Part shown: positions 11,101 through 22,459 of the stretch, one piece after another
How positions within the stretch are numbered: position 1 is the stretch's first letter
Layout of the letters: the number at the start of each line of letters is the position of its first letter
Source of the DNA: Anseranas semipalmata
Lineage: Eukaryota; Chordata; Aves; Anseriformes; Anseranatidae
Reading direction: 5' to 3'
Assembly: GCA_013399115.1 (NCBI GenBank)
Contig: VXAA01003378.1
Span: forward strand, 102,594 to 166,593
Length of the DNA stretch: 64,000 bases
Translations under genes and position numbers: made by a program
The notes under the pieces: generated by a model
Database searches by the model: none
What the model was told of the DNA's origin: nothing
The model's input: the letters and a program-made list of their open reading frames with translations, nothing else

Positions 11101-14100
11101 GATTTTTGTTCTTCACATTAGAGTGAATGGCTGCTCTCTCTTTGACCTTTCTTCCTTCATTATAGTCTGCTCTGCTCCTAAGAGGTAGAATGATACCCTT
11201 GCAATGGGACATGCTTAAATTGGCTTTGTTTTATATCCAATCATCCATGTATGCAAAGCTTCTCGAACCTCAATTTCCAAATTTTCTTGTCTCTAACAAT
11301 CTGTTCTGCTACATCTGTGCTTGCTCAATAGCTATGAATTAAGGCATGCTGCCCTAAAGGGATTTGGTCAAAGCTCTGATGTTGTTTTAATATTCCCCCT
11401 ACATACAATTCTTTCTCATTCTCACCATTACTTTCATCATAATATACCCCAAGGGCAATTTGGGTTGCTTTGGAACGTCTTGAAAGACAACAGTTAAACA
11501 TTAGCAATTCATGTGAACAAAACCTCTTAATAGCTATGCTGGAAATTTTGAAATATTTACTGAAAAACAATGGAGATGAAACATGTCCTTAAAGATTCAA
11601 TGCCAAAAGAAAAACCAGTAGGCTGGTACAGAGAAGATCTCTGGGGAAAAATCTGGGGAAAAAAAAAATGTTTATTTTCCTTGCTGGAGATACTACAACA
11701 GCAATTAGAGACAGCTGAAAAGAAAGGAGAAAGAAAAACGGAAACGGAATCTTTTACACATTTGGTTGCGAATGACACAAAAGTAGGAAGCCTTAAGAAT
11801 CATACAAGCAAAAAGGCATGCAAGTGAAAACAATACATTATTTTTAACCATCCTTATACAAACAATTCAAAATATAAATGACTGGGAAGACATCAAGGCT
11901 GTACTTTCCATTTACATGAGTGTTATTCACAATTGTAGATAATGTTACAGTCAAATATTGTCCTTCTTTCTAATTAATTGCTGCCTGTCCTGTGCAAAGT
12001 CTGTATCTGTTTTCCCCCAGTTTCCCCAAATCAGCAGAACATGGAAAGAGTTACTATACCTTGGTAAGATGCATATTTTTATCAGTAGCAAGGACTGCAG
12101 GGAAAATAAGACCAAAAAAAAAGAAACAACAACAAGAAAACAATGATCTTCCATAGGATTTGCAGAATCAAGATTTGCTATCATGCTATTAGTGAATAAA
12201 TAGTATGTCATCATGAATCAATACCTTATCAAACTTATCCAAAACCCTAGAATCAAATATTATATATAGATGGCAGAATATAAATCAGGTTACTGCGTTT
12301 CCAATCCACTGTTTTGTAGTGCATTCATTGCTGTCGGAGATCCAAAGGTATTCGCATTGTCTCACAACAGAGGACTTTTTAACAAGGGTAACTACCAAGA
12401 AAAATAGAGAACTATCCAGTTAAGCATTATGCAAGTTAGGTTTTACATAAGCAGGCCCTGATGACGTTCTTTCTACATTGCATAAAAGTCTAACCGAAAT
12501 AATGGCTGGGCCATTTTCAATTATCTCTGGCAGATTTTGCCGGACAAAGGAGGGTCCAGAAGAGGAAAAGGGGAAAAATTGGGAAAAGATAAATTGCCAC
12601 CTTGGAAAGGAAGAGAGTCCTTGGGGAATTAGAGCACAATAAGCCTTACTTTGCTAACAAGAAAGGTTACAAAGCAAACTGAAAAATATTCATTTGTCAA
12701 CCTTGAGGGGAATAAGTGCAAGCTGATAAAAAAAACAACCATGTCTGTTTGTCAGGATAGAACCAACTCAGTGAATGGCAAATGTAGAAGACAAAATTGT
12801 TCTAATTTAACAAGTCCTGATGAATTCTTCAAACATTCAAAAAGTTGTTATAAATTGGCAGTGATCAATTATTCCTCCTTGGAGGTGGGCAAGGAAAAAT
12901 GTTCAGACTAATTTGACCACCACTTCAGGTTGATAGTAGGATAATTCTTTCTGGTTATAAAGACAGACTTCTCACTTGGACCTAACTGTAAGAGCAGCTT
13001 GTTTCTTCTTCTTTTCTTACCAAGGGTCCTTCATCATGTGCTCACCTCTAAGCTCCTGAATAGTGTTTACCACTACTGAATATTGTTAAGTAGAAATCAT
13101 TATAATTAAAATAGCTATTCAAGTCACTCTTCAGCAAAATATGTATTAGCAGACTCAGCCATAGAACTAATTGGTCACTGGAGAAAGTCAGTGTTGTATG
13201 AAAATGTTGTTGAAAAAATAATGTTTTCTTTGTACATTTAAAAACAGATGCAGCAGTTTCAGGTACATGCAAATTTTGTCTGGTGTATGACCAATTATGT
13301 TGAATATAATGAATAAACTAAAATAAAAAGTTCTCCAATGATAAGATATAACATTAAAAAGGCATAAAAAGAAAAATACTGCAGCGTGAAAAGACAGATG
13401 CGGAAAGAGAAAATGAAAATTAAATTGTATGGATTCCAGCTGGCTGTTATAACACCTGCTAATAGGTGTGGAAAAGTTTCTTAAATTAAGTTGGAATACA
13501 TTTTTTATGAATAGAAGCATAAGAATATTACGTAACAGATCTAAATGCATGACTTCAATTTGAATAAATATAGTTTTGCTGTTTAGAAACCATTTGATAC
13601 TACATTTTTTGGTGTTTGGATGCTCACTGTGAGCATACAAGTCTGTGAACTTTTGTACTTAGTAATCTATCATGCTACTATTATTTTCTCTGGATTTTGT
13701 TTGCTTTGTTAATAAAGGTCAAAATCTAAGGCAGTATTTCAATTAAAAAGTCTCCCAACAGTAGAAGCAATGTTGCAATGATAGATTTGCCACAACTCAT
13801 TGAAATTTCTGATTTGTTGGAATTACAGTCAACAGTGGAGAATAGATCATTTTTGTTGGCATTAGCTAGTTGTGTATCTTTATACACATGGCTTAACTCC
13901 TTTACATAGTGAAAGATAACTACTCCAAATTAAAGGTGATATTGCATTTTATGATAGGAAAACTAATATCACTTATTATATAACCTTTTTATTTTAAAGA
14001 TAGTGATTCTGAGAACATCTCTAAACCTTTCAGAACACTAAAAAATTGATGGCAATATTATTGCTTTTAAAATATTCTTGAAGTTGTAGATAGTTGGTGA

Positions 14101-15484
14101 TAAAATAGTGAGATGAGAGCCATGGAAAATGGTAGATGCGATGTTGTTCGTCTGCATTTCAAAGCATGTTTTGTTTTCTGACATTGCAGTAACCCTGCTT
14201 GCAAATTAATTGCACTATTACAGGAATAAGTTACCTATTAATATCTGATACTTGGTACCATATTAGCTAAGCATCTCCCAATGCATAATGCTATTTTCCT
14301 CAGAACACTGTTGTGATATGGAAATAATTATATTCCTTTTAAGAACAGATAACTGATTTTGTGCCTAGAACACCTGCTGTGATGCTCTGTGGTGTGTCTT
14401 TGGATCTAGATCTGCCTGTTCATATACACCCAGTAAACTCCCATTTGAATTTTGCTCATGCGAAAACCAAGCTGCAGAAGTGGAAATAATGTGCACCTGA
14501 ATGTGAGCCCAGAGTGATTTTGAAAAACAGGTAGAATGCATGTGTTGGCCTGCAAGGACTTAGCAGAGAGGCAAAGGACTACGCTAACGATACATGCCTT
14601 TAAAGCGTATATACAGACTAAGAGCTAAAGCTGAGGTCTTGAAGAAAAACTCCACCTTATCGAATGCACCTTTCTCAAGCAACATGTATCTACATTGAAA
14701 ACTCTTAGACTGTAGCTTTTTTCTGTCTTACTGTGTGTGAAGCCCTCAAAACCTATGGGCATGCTCGGATTGCTCCTAGTACTTAGATGCAAAGTCAGAC
14801 TCTTTGTGGAATAGGGACGAGTGTTATGACATTCTCTTTTATGAAATAACATATGGCTATAGTACTATCATTCAGGTAAAAACATTTTCCTTGTGAAGCG
14901 ATTGCCACACTCTAGGAATTAACAGAACTTGTATGAGCTTGTTCCTCATTTCACAAGTGTCATCTTCCAAACCACTGAATTCAGCAGCTGGAATTTGTCC
15001 TCGGTTATGAAAGACCTTTAGTAGGGCTCTCCTCTTCACAAACACCTTAACTTTTCTTTTTCCCATTTACCTTTTAATATAATGACAGTAAGAGTTGTTC
15101 TGCTTTTCGTAAATAAATAAGAAAATGTAGGTGTATGTTCCTAAATGGATGGTAGTAGTGCATAAAATTGAAAGGTACTTTGATCCTTTTGTCTTTCCTT
15201 TCTTTGTGAAAGAATAGCAGAATAGTTTTATGCATCAGTATAGCTTGTGTTCTAAGGGAGCTGTCATTCTCTAAGAGTAGTATCAAAAAAGTAAGTTACT
15301 GCGTATTCCTTGATATCGATAGATACTGTGGGAAAGGACCACAGTACTTGGTGAGGTAGTAGAAATGTCACTCCTTAAACAGTAAATGTAATGTTTTGTG
15401 CATTCTTTTCAGCAGTGTTTCGCAGATTTTGATGAACATGTTGTCATCATCACTAGCTGGCGATGGCTTTTGTTGTTGTCTATC
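8182..15484. other. unassigned AT-rich DNA, homopolymer-rich
   Basis: No recognised repeat family. Homopolymer runs include A12 near 9454-9465, T15 near 10064-10078 and T14 near 10205-10218. The longest open frame of the window lies here (minus strand, 13640-13188, 150 codons) but is rich in Phe, Leu, Ile, Asn and His and has no recognisable domain, as expected by chance. A minus-strand frame at 15066-14872 starts MGKRKVKVFVKRRALLKVF and looks more protein-like than most, but has no clear splice sites or homologue I know. Confidence 0.4.
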
Positions 15485-15615
15485 TGACAGATGCAGAAGT
15501 AGAACAGAATTTGGCTGCAGCAAAGATGGGAGTGGAACTTCCTGGACTTCAAGCTAGAGTTTTAATTACTGTGAGAAACAGTGAATGGCAAAGTAATACA
15601 GCAGTAAAGATATGA
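15485..15615 (+). other. weak candidate exon / short open frame of unknown nature
   Basis: TTGTTGTTGTCTATCTGACAG ending at 15490 is a good acceptor. The following frame reads (D)AEVEQNLAAAKMGVELPGL, then QARVLIT, and stays open to a TGA near 15615. An ATG slightly upstream (in GCGATGGCTTTT) is in the same frame, giving about 50 codons. The only donor inside is ATTACT|GTGAGA, which is poor. The peptide is Ala/Glu/Leu-rich and helix-like. I do not recognise it. Confidence 0.2.
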
Positions 15616-16101
15616 TTTGTCAGTGTATCTTTAGGATCTTAAATATCTTTAACATGTTTTCTACAACAAAAAATATTATTTCAGACTGGAGTAGTTCTTC
15701 TTTCCCATGCCTATTTTTAATGCAGGAGTACTTTTGAAGCCTATTTTGGTTGTACTTCAGAGAAGATGGCAGCATTGCCTAGAAGAAAGTAAAGAAATCT
15801 AAGAATCTAGAACTTCTACGTGTAATCATGTCTCTACCAGTGACTTATCGGGTACTTGAGTAAAACAACTGACTCCTCTGTGTGCCCAATCAAATAATCA
15901 GGCAGCTTATAGGATTGAATTGAGCTCTTAGCCTCAATGCATGGCTTCTTTGTGTGTTTTGTTGTTGTTTATTTTGTTTTGTTTTGAGTTTAGAAGTAAA
16001 AATTACTTGACTGCAGTGCTGATGGAATCAATTAATAGTCTATAATTTGTCAGGGACAGTAGACTTAAGACTGCAAGAAAAACAGTTTTCAAAACTCCTA
16101 C

Positions 16102-16160
16102 CTTTATCTGAAAGTAAAACTTTGATGAGAAATGCAGTCTTCCACTGCCTTTTAATCTCA
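16102..16160 (-). other. candidate 59-nt minus-strand exon
   Basis: On the minus strand, AACAAGCCTCTTTCTACAG (acceptor) precedes 59 bases that end GATAAAG|GTAGGAG (good donor). Two of three frames are open: one gives EIKRQWKTAFLIKVLLSDK, the other RLKGSGRLHFSSKFYFQIK. With such a short span open frames carry little weight; the splice sites are the only real support. If it belongs with the minus-strand candidates at 58.6-60.7 kb, the second frame fits the phase left by the 58631-58670 exon. Confidence 0.2.
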
Positions 16161-18405
16161 CTGTAGAAAGAGGCTTGTTATTACTTCTGAGACACCATGT
16201 GTTTCCAGTATGGAGTATAATTGAATTGGTAAAACATCTTTAGAAACAACAGTAAAGTAAGAACGAAAGACTCACAGAAAAAACACTGTATGTTAAGCAT
16301 TGCAAAAGACAATAGATTGTTCTGAGGAATATAATAGTAGTGAATACTGATAATCCATATGCCTGTTTAATTATAAAGGGTCTTGTTATGGTTTAAATAT
16401 CTAGAACAGCTTCTCTGCTGACTTAAGCCTCAGCAAAGCAAATTGTGGAAGTAAAGGTAAATTTGACCCTGCATGTGCAGTGTATGGATCAGTTCATTCC
16501 TTAGCAACACACTTTTGAGTTACTGTTTCAGTAATTTTTGGAATAAAACCTGTAATTTGTTCCTTTATTTTCAAGGCAAATACTATTTTTAAGGCATCAG
16601 CATCACAAAGAGACAACACCATTCTGATAACTTTGGTGCTTTGTTAGTTATTCAGTACAAATGAGAAGGGCATAAATAGCAAGACTTGGACACTAAGGCT
16701 AAAATTCAGTATTAAACTGAAAAGATGGAAAAACGCATGAAACAAAAGCTAAAATGCACAGTGGTGAAAGAAACATTAAGACTGTAGATCCCATTCAGCA
16801 ATTTTGTCAACATGTTAGCTAATGTGATCTGTCATGCTTCATCAGTGAAATAACATTATTAATCTTTTCTGAATTTTCAAATATGATACTAAGACACCAC
16901 AGTGAAAGTATGCAGAATTAAAATGGGATTATATTTATAAAATCTTGTTAGTCAAAGGACAGCATTTTAAAAAGAAATAACAACAAAAACAGATTTTGTA
17001 TTTTGGGTATCTACTATGGAACACTAAAATGATCTGATTTTTTGTTTGATTTTGTCAATGGTTTTAATTATGATTTAATTATAAACCATGTTCAATTCAA
17101 AATGGTTTATAATGATTTCTTTAAGAAATCTATATTTGAGAGATCAAAACAGTCATCTTTGAAAAAGCTAGTCAGAACCCGAGAATTTTAACTGAGTATT
17201 CTCAGGAAGTTAGTGATTAGCAGAAAGAAGTTAATGATTTAGTCAAGACCGACAAGATTTAACATAGACTTTATTATGTCTTACTTTCACCAGTTGTCTA
17301 CAATTTATGCCAAATTTTCTTTCCTTTTTGATGTTACAAAATATTTTGGTTCAGTTCATGTGTTGACATCTAACTGAATTGTATTCTAGGAACGCCATTC
17401 ACTTTTGTAAGTTGTCCAATGTACAAAAAATGATGTACCTAGTATGTTCACAAAGGTTTCCCAGTGAGAAGTTTGTTGCACTGGGTTATATCTCATGGCT
17501 TTTTCTCTTCACTACCTGAATCAGTAAGAGCTTTAAAGTTTCAGACCAGGTGAATTCAGATGTCCCTACTAAAGAAAGTTACAGGCTGCTCAGGATTTCT
17601 CTTCATTGCACTGTGATGACATAACAAAATCCCTTATTTTCATGAAGTCAGAACCATTTCATTTGCATGGAGGGCTCCCAGTGTGACTGGCAAATCGCAG
17701 ATTAAGGCATACTTTGAGCTTTGTTCTCTAGTCTTTTTCATCTATTTGTGAATTCCTTGTCCTCTTCTTGGCAGTAATAGGTACAAAGCTATGCTGAAGG
17801 TCAACAGACAGTGCCAAGAAAACTTTGGAATTGATTTTGATAAATATTACTGTTATAATATATCCCTCACGCTTATACTCCTCTCTACAACTCTACTGTG
17901 GGACCAGTTACAATGATAAAAATCTATCCCAAGCATGAGGAGATCTTTCTTTGTCCTTGCTTAAAATTGAAGTCCTTAAACAAGCAGAGGTTTCATTCTT
18001 TGTTGAATTTTGTGCACGTGATGCATCACACTGTGTGTTTATTATTTTTTATTTCATGCGAGAATTCTGATTTTCAGTTTCTTTCCTTTATAATTTTGGT
18101 AAGACCTTCAAAAAGCATGTACACAGATGAGGCAACAACGGCTCTTGTTGAAAGCTTGCTAAATACAGATTGTTGTCAAGCAGTTTTCCTTTGTAAAATA
18201 TGATAACAATCTAACTCCGGAATTACAGTATATTAATCACTGAAAACATAGTATGTCTTCTGTGTATTAAAATGAGAATCTATAACACACAAGCAATATG
18301 ATACATATCTCTGATAAAATAAAAGCATGTCATGATATTGTTGCATATATACTAGCATTGTAAAAATAAAATAATTGATGCTTAAATTTGCTGAAAGTAC
18401 TCTTT
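16161..18405. other. unassigned AT-rich DNA
   Basis: I see no recognised repeat or paired splice sites. An imperfect inverted repeat near 17058-17087 (GGTTTTAATTAT against AATTATAAACC) is AT-rich and common by chance. Confidence 0.45.
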
Positions 18406-18468
18406 TTCTCTGTTCTCTGTTCTCTGTTCTCTTTCCTCTTTCCTCTTTCCTCTTTTCTCTTTCTTCTG
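18406..18468 (+). repeat. nine-unit heptanucleotide tandem array with block-wise variants
   Basis: Units of 7 bp in order: TTCTCTG three times, TTCTCTT, TCCTCTT three times, TTCTCTT, TCTTCTG. The variants sit in blocks, which shows repeated local slippage rather than one expansion. Bases 18427-18467 are 41 pyrimidines without interruption. It is followed by a T16 tract at 18472-18487. Confidence 0.9.
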
Positions 18469-19505
18469 TTGTTTTTTTTTTTTTTTTCAAATAGAGTAAG
18501 TTTCTCATATGTATAGTTTTGAGTCTTCTGAAAAGTAAAGGGGGGGATTGGTATATCTGAGAAAGGCTTGTCTTGTACAATACATTTTATCTTATCACAG
18601 ATCATAAAAAACACCTGTAGTTCCTAATTCCAGATAACTTGAGACCCATCTGCATTACTAGAACTTTTGAAAAGTTTTTTTTATGATAAGACATAGGATT
18701 CCTAATCTTAAAGAAGTGGAGTTTTGTTGCAAGATAGTGAAATGTGATATAAATTCCATGTTTTCTTTTTTTATATAAGTTACAGCCTGTTTCTTTAAAA
18801 TAGAAATACTTAGGGGCTAATGTCTGTTGTGTTCTTAAAACCTAAAATATCTTTAGACCTATTTTATTATCCATGTATGCTGTTGTTATTCACTACCTGC
18901 TGTTGGAAAATACATTTGAAGTTAAAATATTTTCTTTCTGTATATAATGAAAGCATTTCAGTAGTAGACAACTGAAATAGCCAGAAAGGAAAAAGAGGTT
19001 TATTCAGCTGGAGTATCCTAGCAACTGAGAAATATCAGAATTTCAGACTGACAGAATTAAATATGATACCAGTTGAGACACCCATTTCAGACTTTGAATG
19101 TGTTATAAATATATTGTTTTTTTTATTATTATTTTTTTTATTGGTTAACTTGTTGCGATGAAATCCTGATTTTCTTTGCATTATGTGTTCAGATACCATT
19201 ATTGGCATGGAACAATGGTTTTTAGGTTATAAATTGATATCTAAATTATACTTTCTTCCGAAGTATCCCCTACTGACCAAATAGAATTACTGAGAAAGGA
19301 AACATCATGTCATGGCAATGGATATTTGTGTTTACCCTGAACTTTATCATGGCCAATTATCAGAAGACTTTGAAGAGAAGAAGGATGAATCAAAATTTTA
19401 GAATTAATTGGAATGTATTGAAATAGCTATTGGATAGAATAGTAAATCCATTTAAAATTCAGAAATGTTGAATGACATCATCTGTTTTTATGTTTTCCAC
19501 ATCAG
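18469..19505. other. T16 tract then unassigned AT-rich DNA
   Basis: T run at 18472-18487, a G7 at 18541-18547, T-rich stretches near 19118-19140. Nothing else recognised. Confidence 0.5.
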
Positions 19506-19713
19506 TTTAGTATGTTCCCTTTTGGTCTTCATTGTGTGAGAACGTTGAAGTTGATTTTCAATTTGAGAAGTTACTGGTTTCTTTATGAAATTGATGGAAA
19601 GCTTATTGGTTTAGATGGGTGTTGGATTGGGTTGGAGCTTGTGTTTGTATTTCCGTATCTTTGTGAAGGCAGATCTAAAAAGCCAGTCTGTCCTCAGATA
19701 TTCCCGTTCACAG
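19506..19713 (+). CDS. candidate coding exon 1 of the 19.5-22.4 kb model
   Basis: CTGTTTTTATGTTTTCCACATCAG ends at 19505, a strong acceptor. The frame is open from the first base for 69 codons and reaches TTCACAG|GTGTGG, a usable but not ideal donor, leaving phase 1. Visible residues include LRSYWFLYEIDGKLIGL and CEGRSKKPVCPQIFPFT. The middle is hydrophobic (IGLELVFVFPYL) and could pass as a membrane segment. The DNA is GT-rich there, which favours such residues by chance. The phase matches the next candidate at 21414. No family recognised. Confidence 0.2.
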
Positions 19714-21413
19714 GTGTGGTCTGGGTGTGATTCAGGGGAAAAAGTTCTATGAGCAGCCACCAAGTCTTGGAGTTTCTAGTTCATTACCTATTTGATGGTT
19801 ATTTTTCCTCTGAGACAAAACAGAGCTTTAAAACAAAACAAATAGACAGAACTACAACAATAAGAAAAAAAAAATACCTGCACTTCAGATAACCTGTTTT
19901 TTGTCAGTTTCAACAATTAAGTTTTTCTTCTTTTCTTTATTACATTAAATAAGACTTTCAAACCAATAGTTTATTCCTAATGATCAAACAAATCATTCAT
20001 TAGATTCCATCAATCTTAGCAAGATCCATTAAAGCATGCAAACCATAAAACTAATCAACAGTCCAAATACTTTCAGTGGCTATTGTAAATATTTGGATAT
20101 AGGGGATAAGTGGTTGTTAACAAAAAATGTTTCTTTTTTTTTCTCTACAACAAACAACTTAGCTTCCATTTTATGAAATGAAAGATGTATATCATTAGCT
20201 CACAGTTTTTGAAATTATTCTAGGGGTGATCTGCCTAACAGTGAACACAACTGAGTTTGTATGGTCCACGCTCATATAAAGATACCTTGAAGCAAAGAAT
20301 ATTTTCATAGCACATTACATAATAGACTAGGTGCGAAATTAGTTTTATGGTGAATGGACATCCTGAAGGTTGTTAGCCTTTTAATATGTACAGCTTCCTT
20401 CTTACATATCTGCATTAGTGTTTTTTTTCGTAGATAATAAAATATACTTCAATGAATGAATTATTCCTAATGTAGTTCCTAGAACTCCTGTAGTTAGGAG
20501 TTCCTAAATATCTCCTCAGCTATTTTCACGTTGTTCTATTCATAATAATTTAGAAGTTTACATAATTTACTTTATTTAAAAATATCAAGTTGTCAAGAAA
20601 AAGAGGAAAAAAAAGTTAAAATTGGAGTTTTATATTTGTGTCAGTTTTATGGTTAGAGATTCTCAATATCTCTGGTACATAATTTCATTTATACTGGAAA
20701 AGGATGAGGAAGAGTTTTCTAATGTTGTTCTGATGTTACAGAGGTTTTTCAAATGTTGTTATGGGACCTCATTAGTACTGTTGCAAAGCTTCTGGATGTA
20801 TCTTCCCAAGTTTCTCAATCCCAAGATAAAGAGTTTTGCTATCCGTGCTGTTCTGTAAAGCTGCATCTCAGTTACAGGGGCACATAAGAAACCACCTATG
20901 TACTGGTTTAAGTTGTTAAAACTGAGTATACTGATGTACAAGGTAGTTTCAGAGAAAATTATTTAGTCTGAATATTCTGATTATGTAGCATGAAAAAGTG
21001 GAAAAGCTCAAAACAAACAGAACATTCTTCTCCAGATAGAAGAGTGAATTTGCTAATTGATGAGATTGCTTTTTGCTGGAAAATCTCTTTGCTAGGACAG
21101 AACAATTTCCTGTAAATATGCTAATTTTGGTTTAACTTTCTTACCTCTAGCAGTGTAAGTCTGTTAGAAATTTAATAGTTCAATAACTGGAAATGGATTA
21201 GGTATGTGGGAGACATAATGTTTTGTGTTTTCTCCACCTAATTCACGTGTTGGTTTTAAACCATGGCTCGTCCTGCCATCTTCTGCCACTTTTTCCTTCA
21301 CTTCTCCCTTTTCTGATGGTACAGCAGCAGAACTACTAGCTGGCCACAGTTTAAACCCTGTAATGGAACAGGTACCGATATACATCTGTTGTGTTTTTTT
21401 TTTCTTAATGTAG
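19714..21413. other. unassigned AT-rich DNA, intron in the candidate model
   Basis: About 1.7 kb with no recognised repeat. The last 30 bases are a T-rich acceptor region for the exon at 21414. Confidence 0.4.
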
Positions 21414-21497
21414 ATGTCTCTGTGACTACAGTATCAGTTGTGCTGACTGATTCAGAAGGACACCCGGACACCCCAGAGAGAGAGTGGGACTGGCAAG
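21414..21497 (+). CDS. candidate 84-nt coding exon, best splice sites in the window
   Basis: The acceptor has a tract of ten T then CTTAATGTAG (ends 21413); the donor is GGCAAG|GTGAGTG, close to consensus. Only one frame is open: phase 1 in, phase 1 out, 27 full codons. It reads VSVTTVSVVLTDSEGHP then DTPEREWDWQ, a beta-rich start followed by an acidic, Trp-containing segment. Two frames are closed early. The exon is more GC-rich than its flanks. An 84-nt symmetric phase-1 exon can be skipped without breaking the frame, so a cassette exon is possible. I do not recognise the protein. Both neighbours (19713 donor, 22029 acceptor) are phase-compatible. Confidence 0.4.
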
Positions 21498-22028
21498 GTG
21501 AGTGATGGAGCAGGAGCAAGTCTTGTCAAGCTAGCCTTTCTGGTCTCAGTGTTTTTAAGCATTGGACTGTTCTGTGATGGCACTTGAAATGGTTTGATAC
21601 TGTTGTAATGGCAACACTTAAAATCTCAAATTCAACAGCTAGGCAGTCATTTCTCATTGATTTCAGTTACACATTTTAGCTCCTTGACCTAGATTTATAT
21701 CCAAGTTCCAAGCGATATCAATGCATGTTCTGTCTGAAGAGTACACAGAGAGTATGTACTCAGCATTTTAAAGTTTTTCAGTATGGATTGGTAGCTAGGC
21801 ATTAAAGTTTGCCTTAGCAGTTACAAAATAGGTCATAGCTAATAACTATAAACCATAACCATTTCTATTTAGGCCATGTAATATCCTATTAAGGCTCTGG
21901 TTGAGTGGTTTCATGACATGTCTAATCTTTAATTGAAATATTTATTGTTAATTTGGGAGCATCTCTTGCTATGAGATGTTTCATACTCTTTCTGTAATTT
22001 CCCTTTACTGACATAAATCTGATTATAG

Positions 22029-22300
22029 GAAAGTCCTGCCTGAAGTCCTCAGGGAAGACTGAAGCAGTGAAAAGCAGCACACTTCTTTACCTTGAGAAAA
22101 ATTGCAAAAGGCAGTGCTGTCCAGGAAGCAGTAGTAGTTTTAGCTTGTACTCAGTCAGTACATACCTTTTGACAGTCTTTGCCTCAAGGGCTACTGTCAA
22201 GGCTCCAATGGAAATTAAAACTGACCCTGACCAGTGGAATTCTGAAAAAAAAAGGAAAGACAAATTTGTCTTTTGTGTCTTGAGAGTGATTTGGAGTTGA
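22029..22300 (+). CDS. candidate terminal exon of the 19.5-22.4 kb model
   Basis: CCCTTTACTGACATAAATCTGATTATAG ends at 22028, a moderate acceptor. From phase 1 the frame is open for 90 codons to TGA at 22298-22300: near the start it reads KSCLKSSGKTEAVKSS, then a Cys/Ser-rich part (RQCCPGSSSSFSLYS), then MEIKTDPDQWNSEKKRKDKF near the end. AATAAA follows 137 bases after the stop. The intron from the 21497 donor would be 531 bp with GT-AG ends. The serine run and the changing composition argue for caution. No domain recognised. Confidence 0.28.
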
Positions 22301-22436
22301 GTTGCATTTGCACTTCCCTATACAAACTGCATAAAAATTCACACCATGGTTGTAAAGTTCTCGATTCAAATACCTACAAATTATCTGAATTGAATTTCTG
22401 TTTAATGAAGGGACTTTCATTTGTATAAGGCACCCC

Positions 22437-22442
22437 AATAAA
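22437..22442 (+). promoter_or_regulatory. polyadenylation signal AATAAA after the 22300 stop
   Basis: AATAAA within CACCCCAATAAACTGGATGC, followed by T- and GT-rich sequence (TTTTATATGCTTTTTGAC). Spacing suits a short 3' UTR for the exon ending at 22300. Confidence 0.35.
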
Positions 22443-22459
22443 CTGGATGCATCTAAATC

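Noticed and set aside
13188..13640. 150-codon minus-strand open frame, the longest in the window
   Set aside because: Rich in Phe, Leu, Ile, Asn and His; no domain or splice sites. At this composition a longest chance frame of about 130 codons is expected.
18233..18614. Glu/Arg/Lys-rich minus-strand frames
   Set aside because: Translations of the heptamer array and its T16 neighbour.
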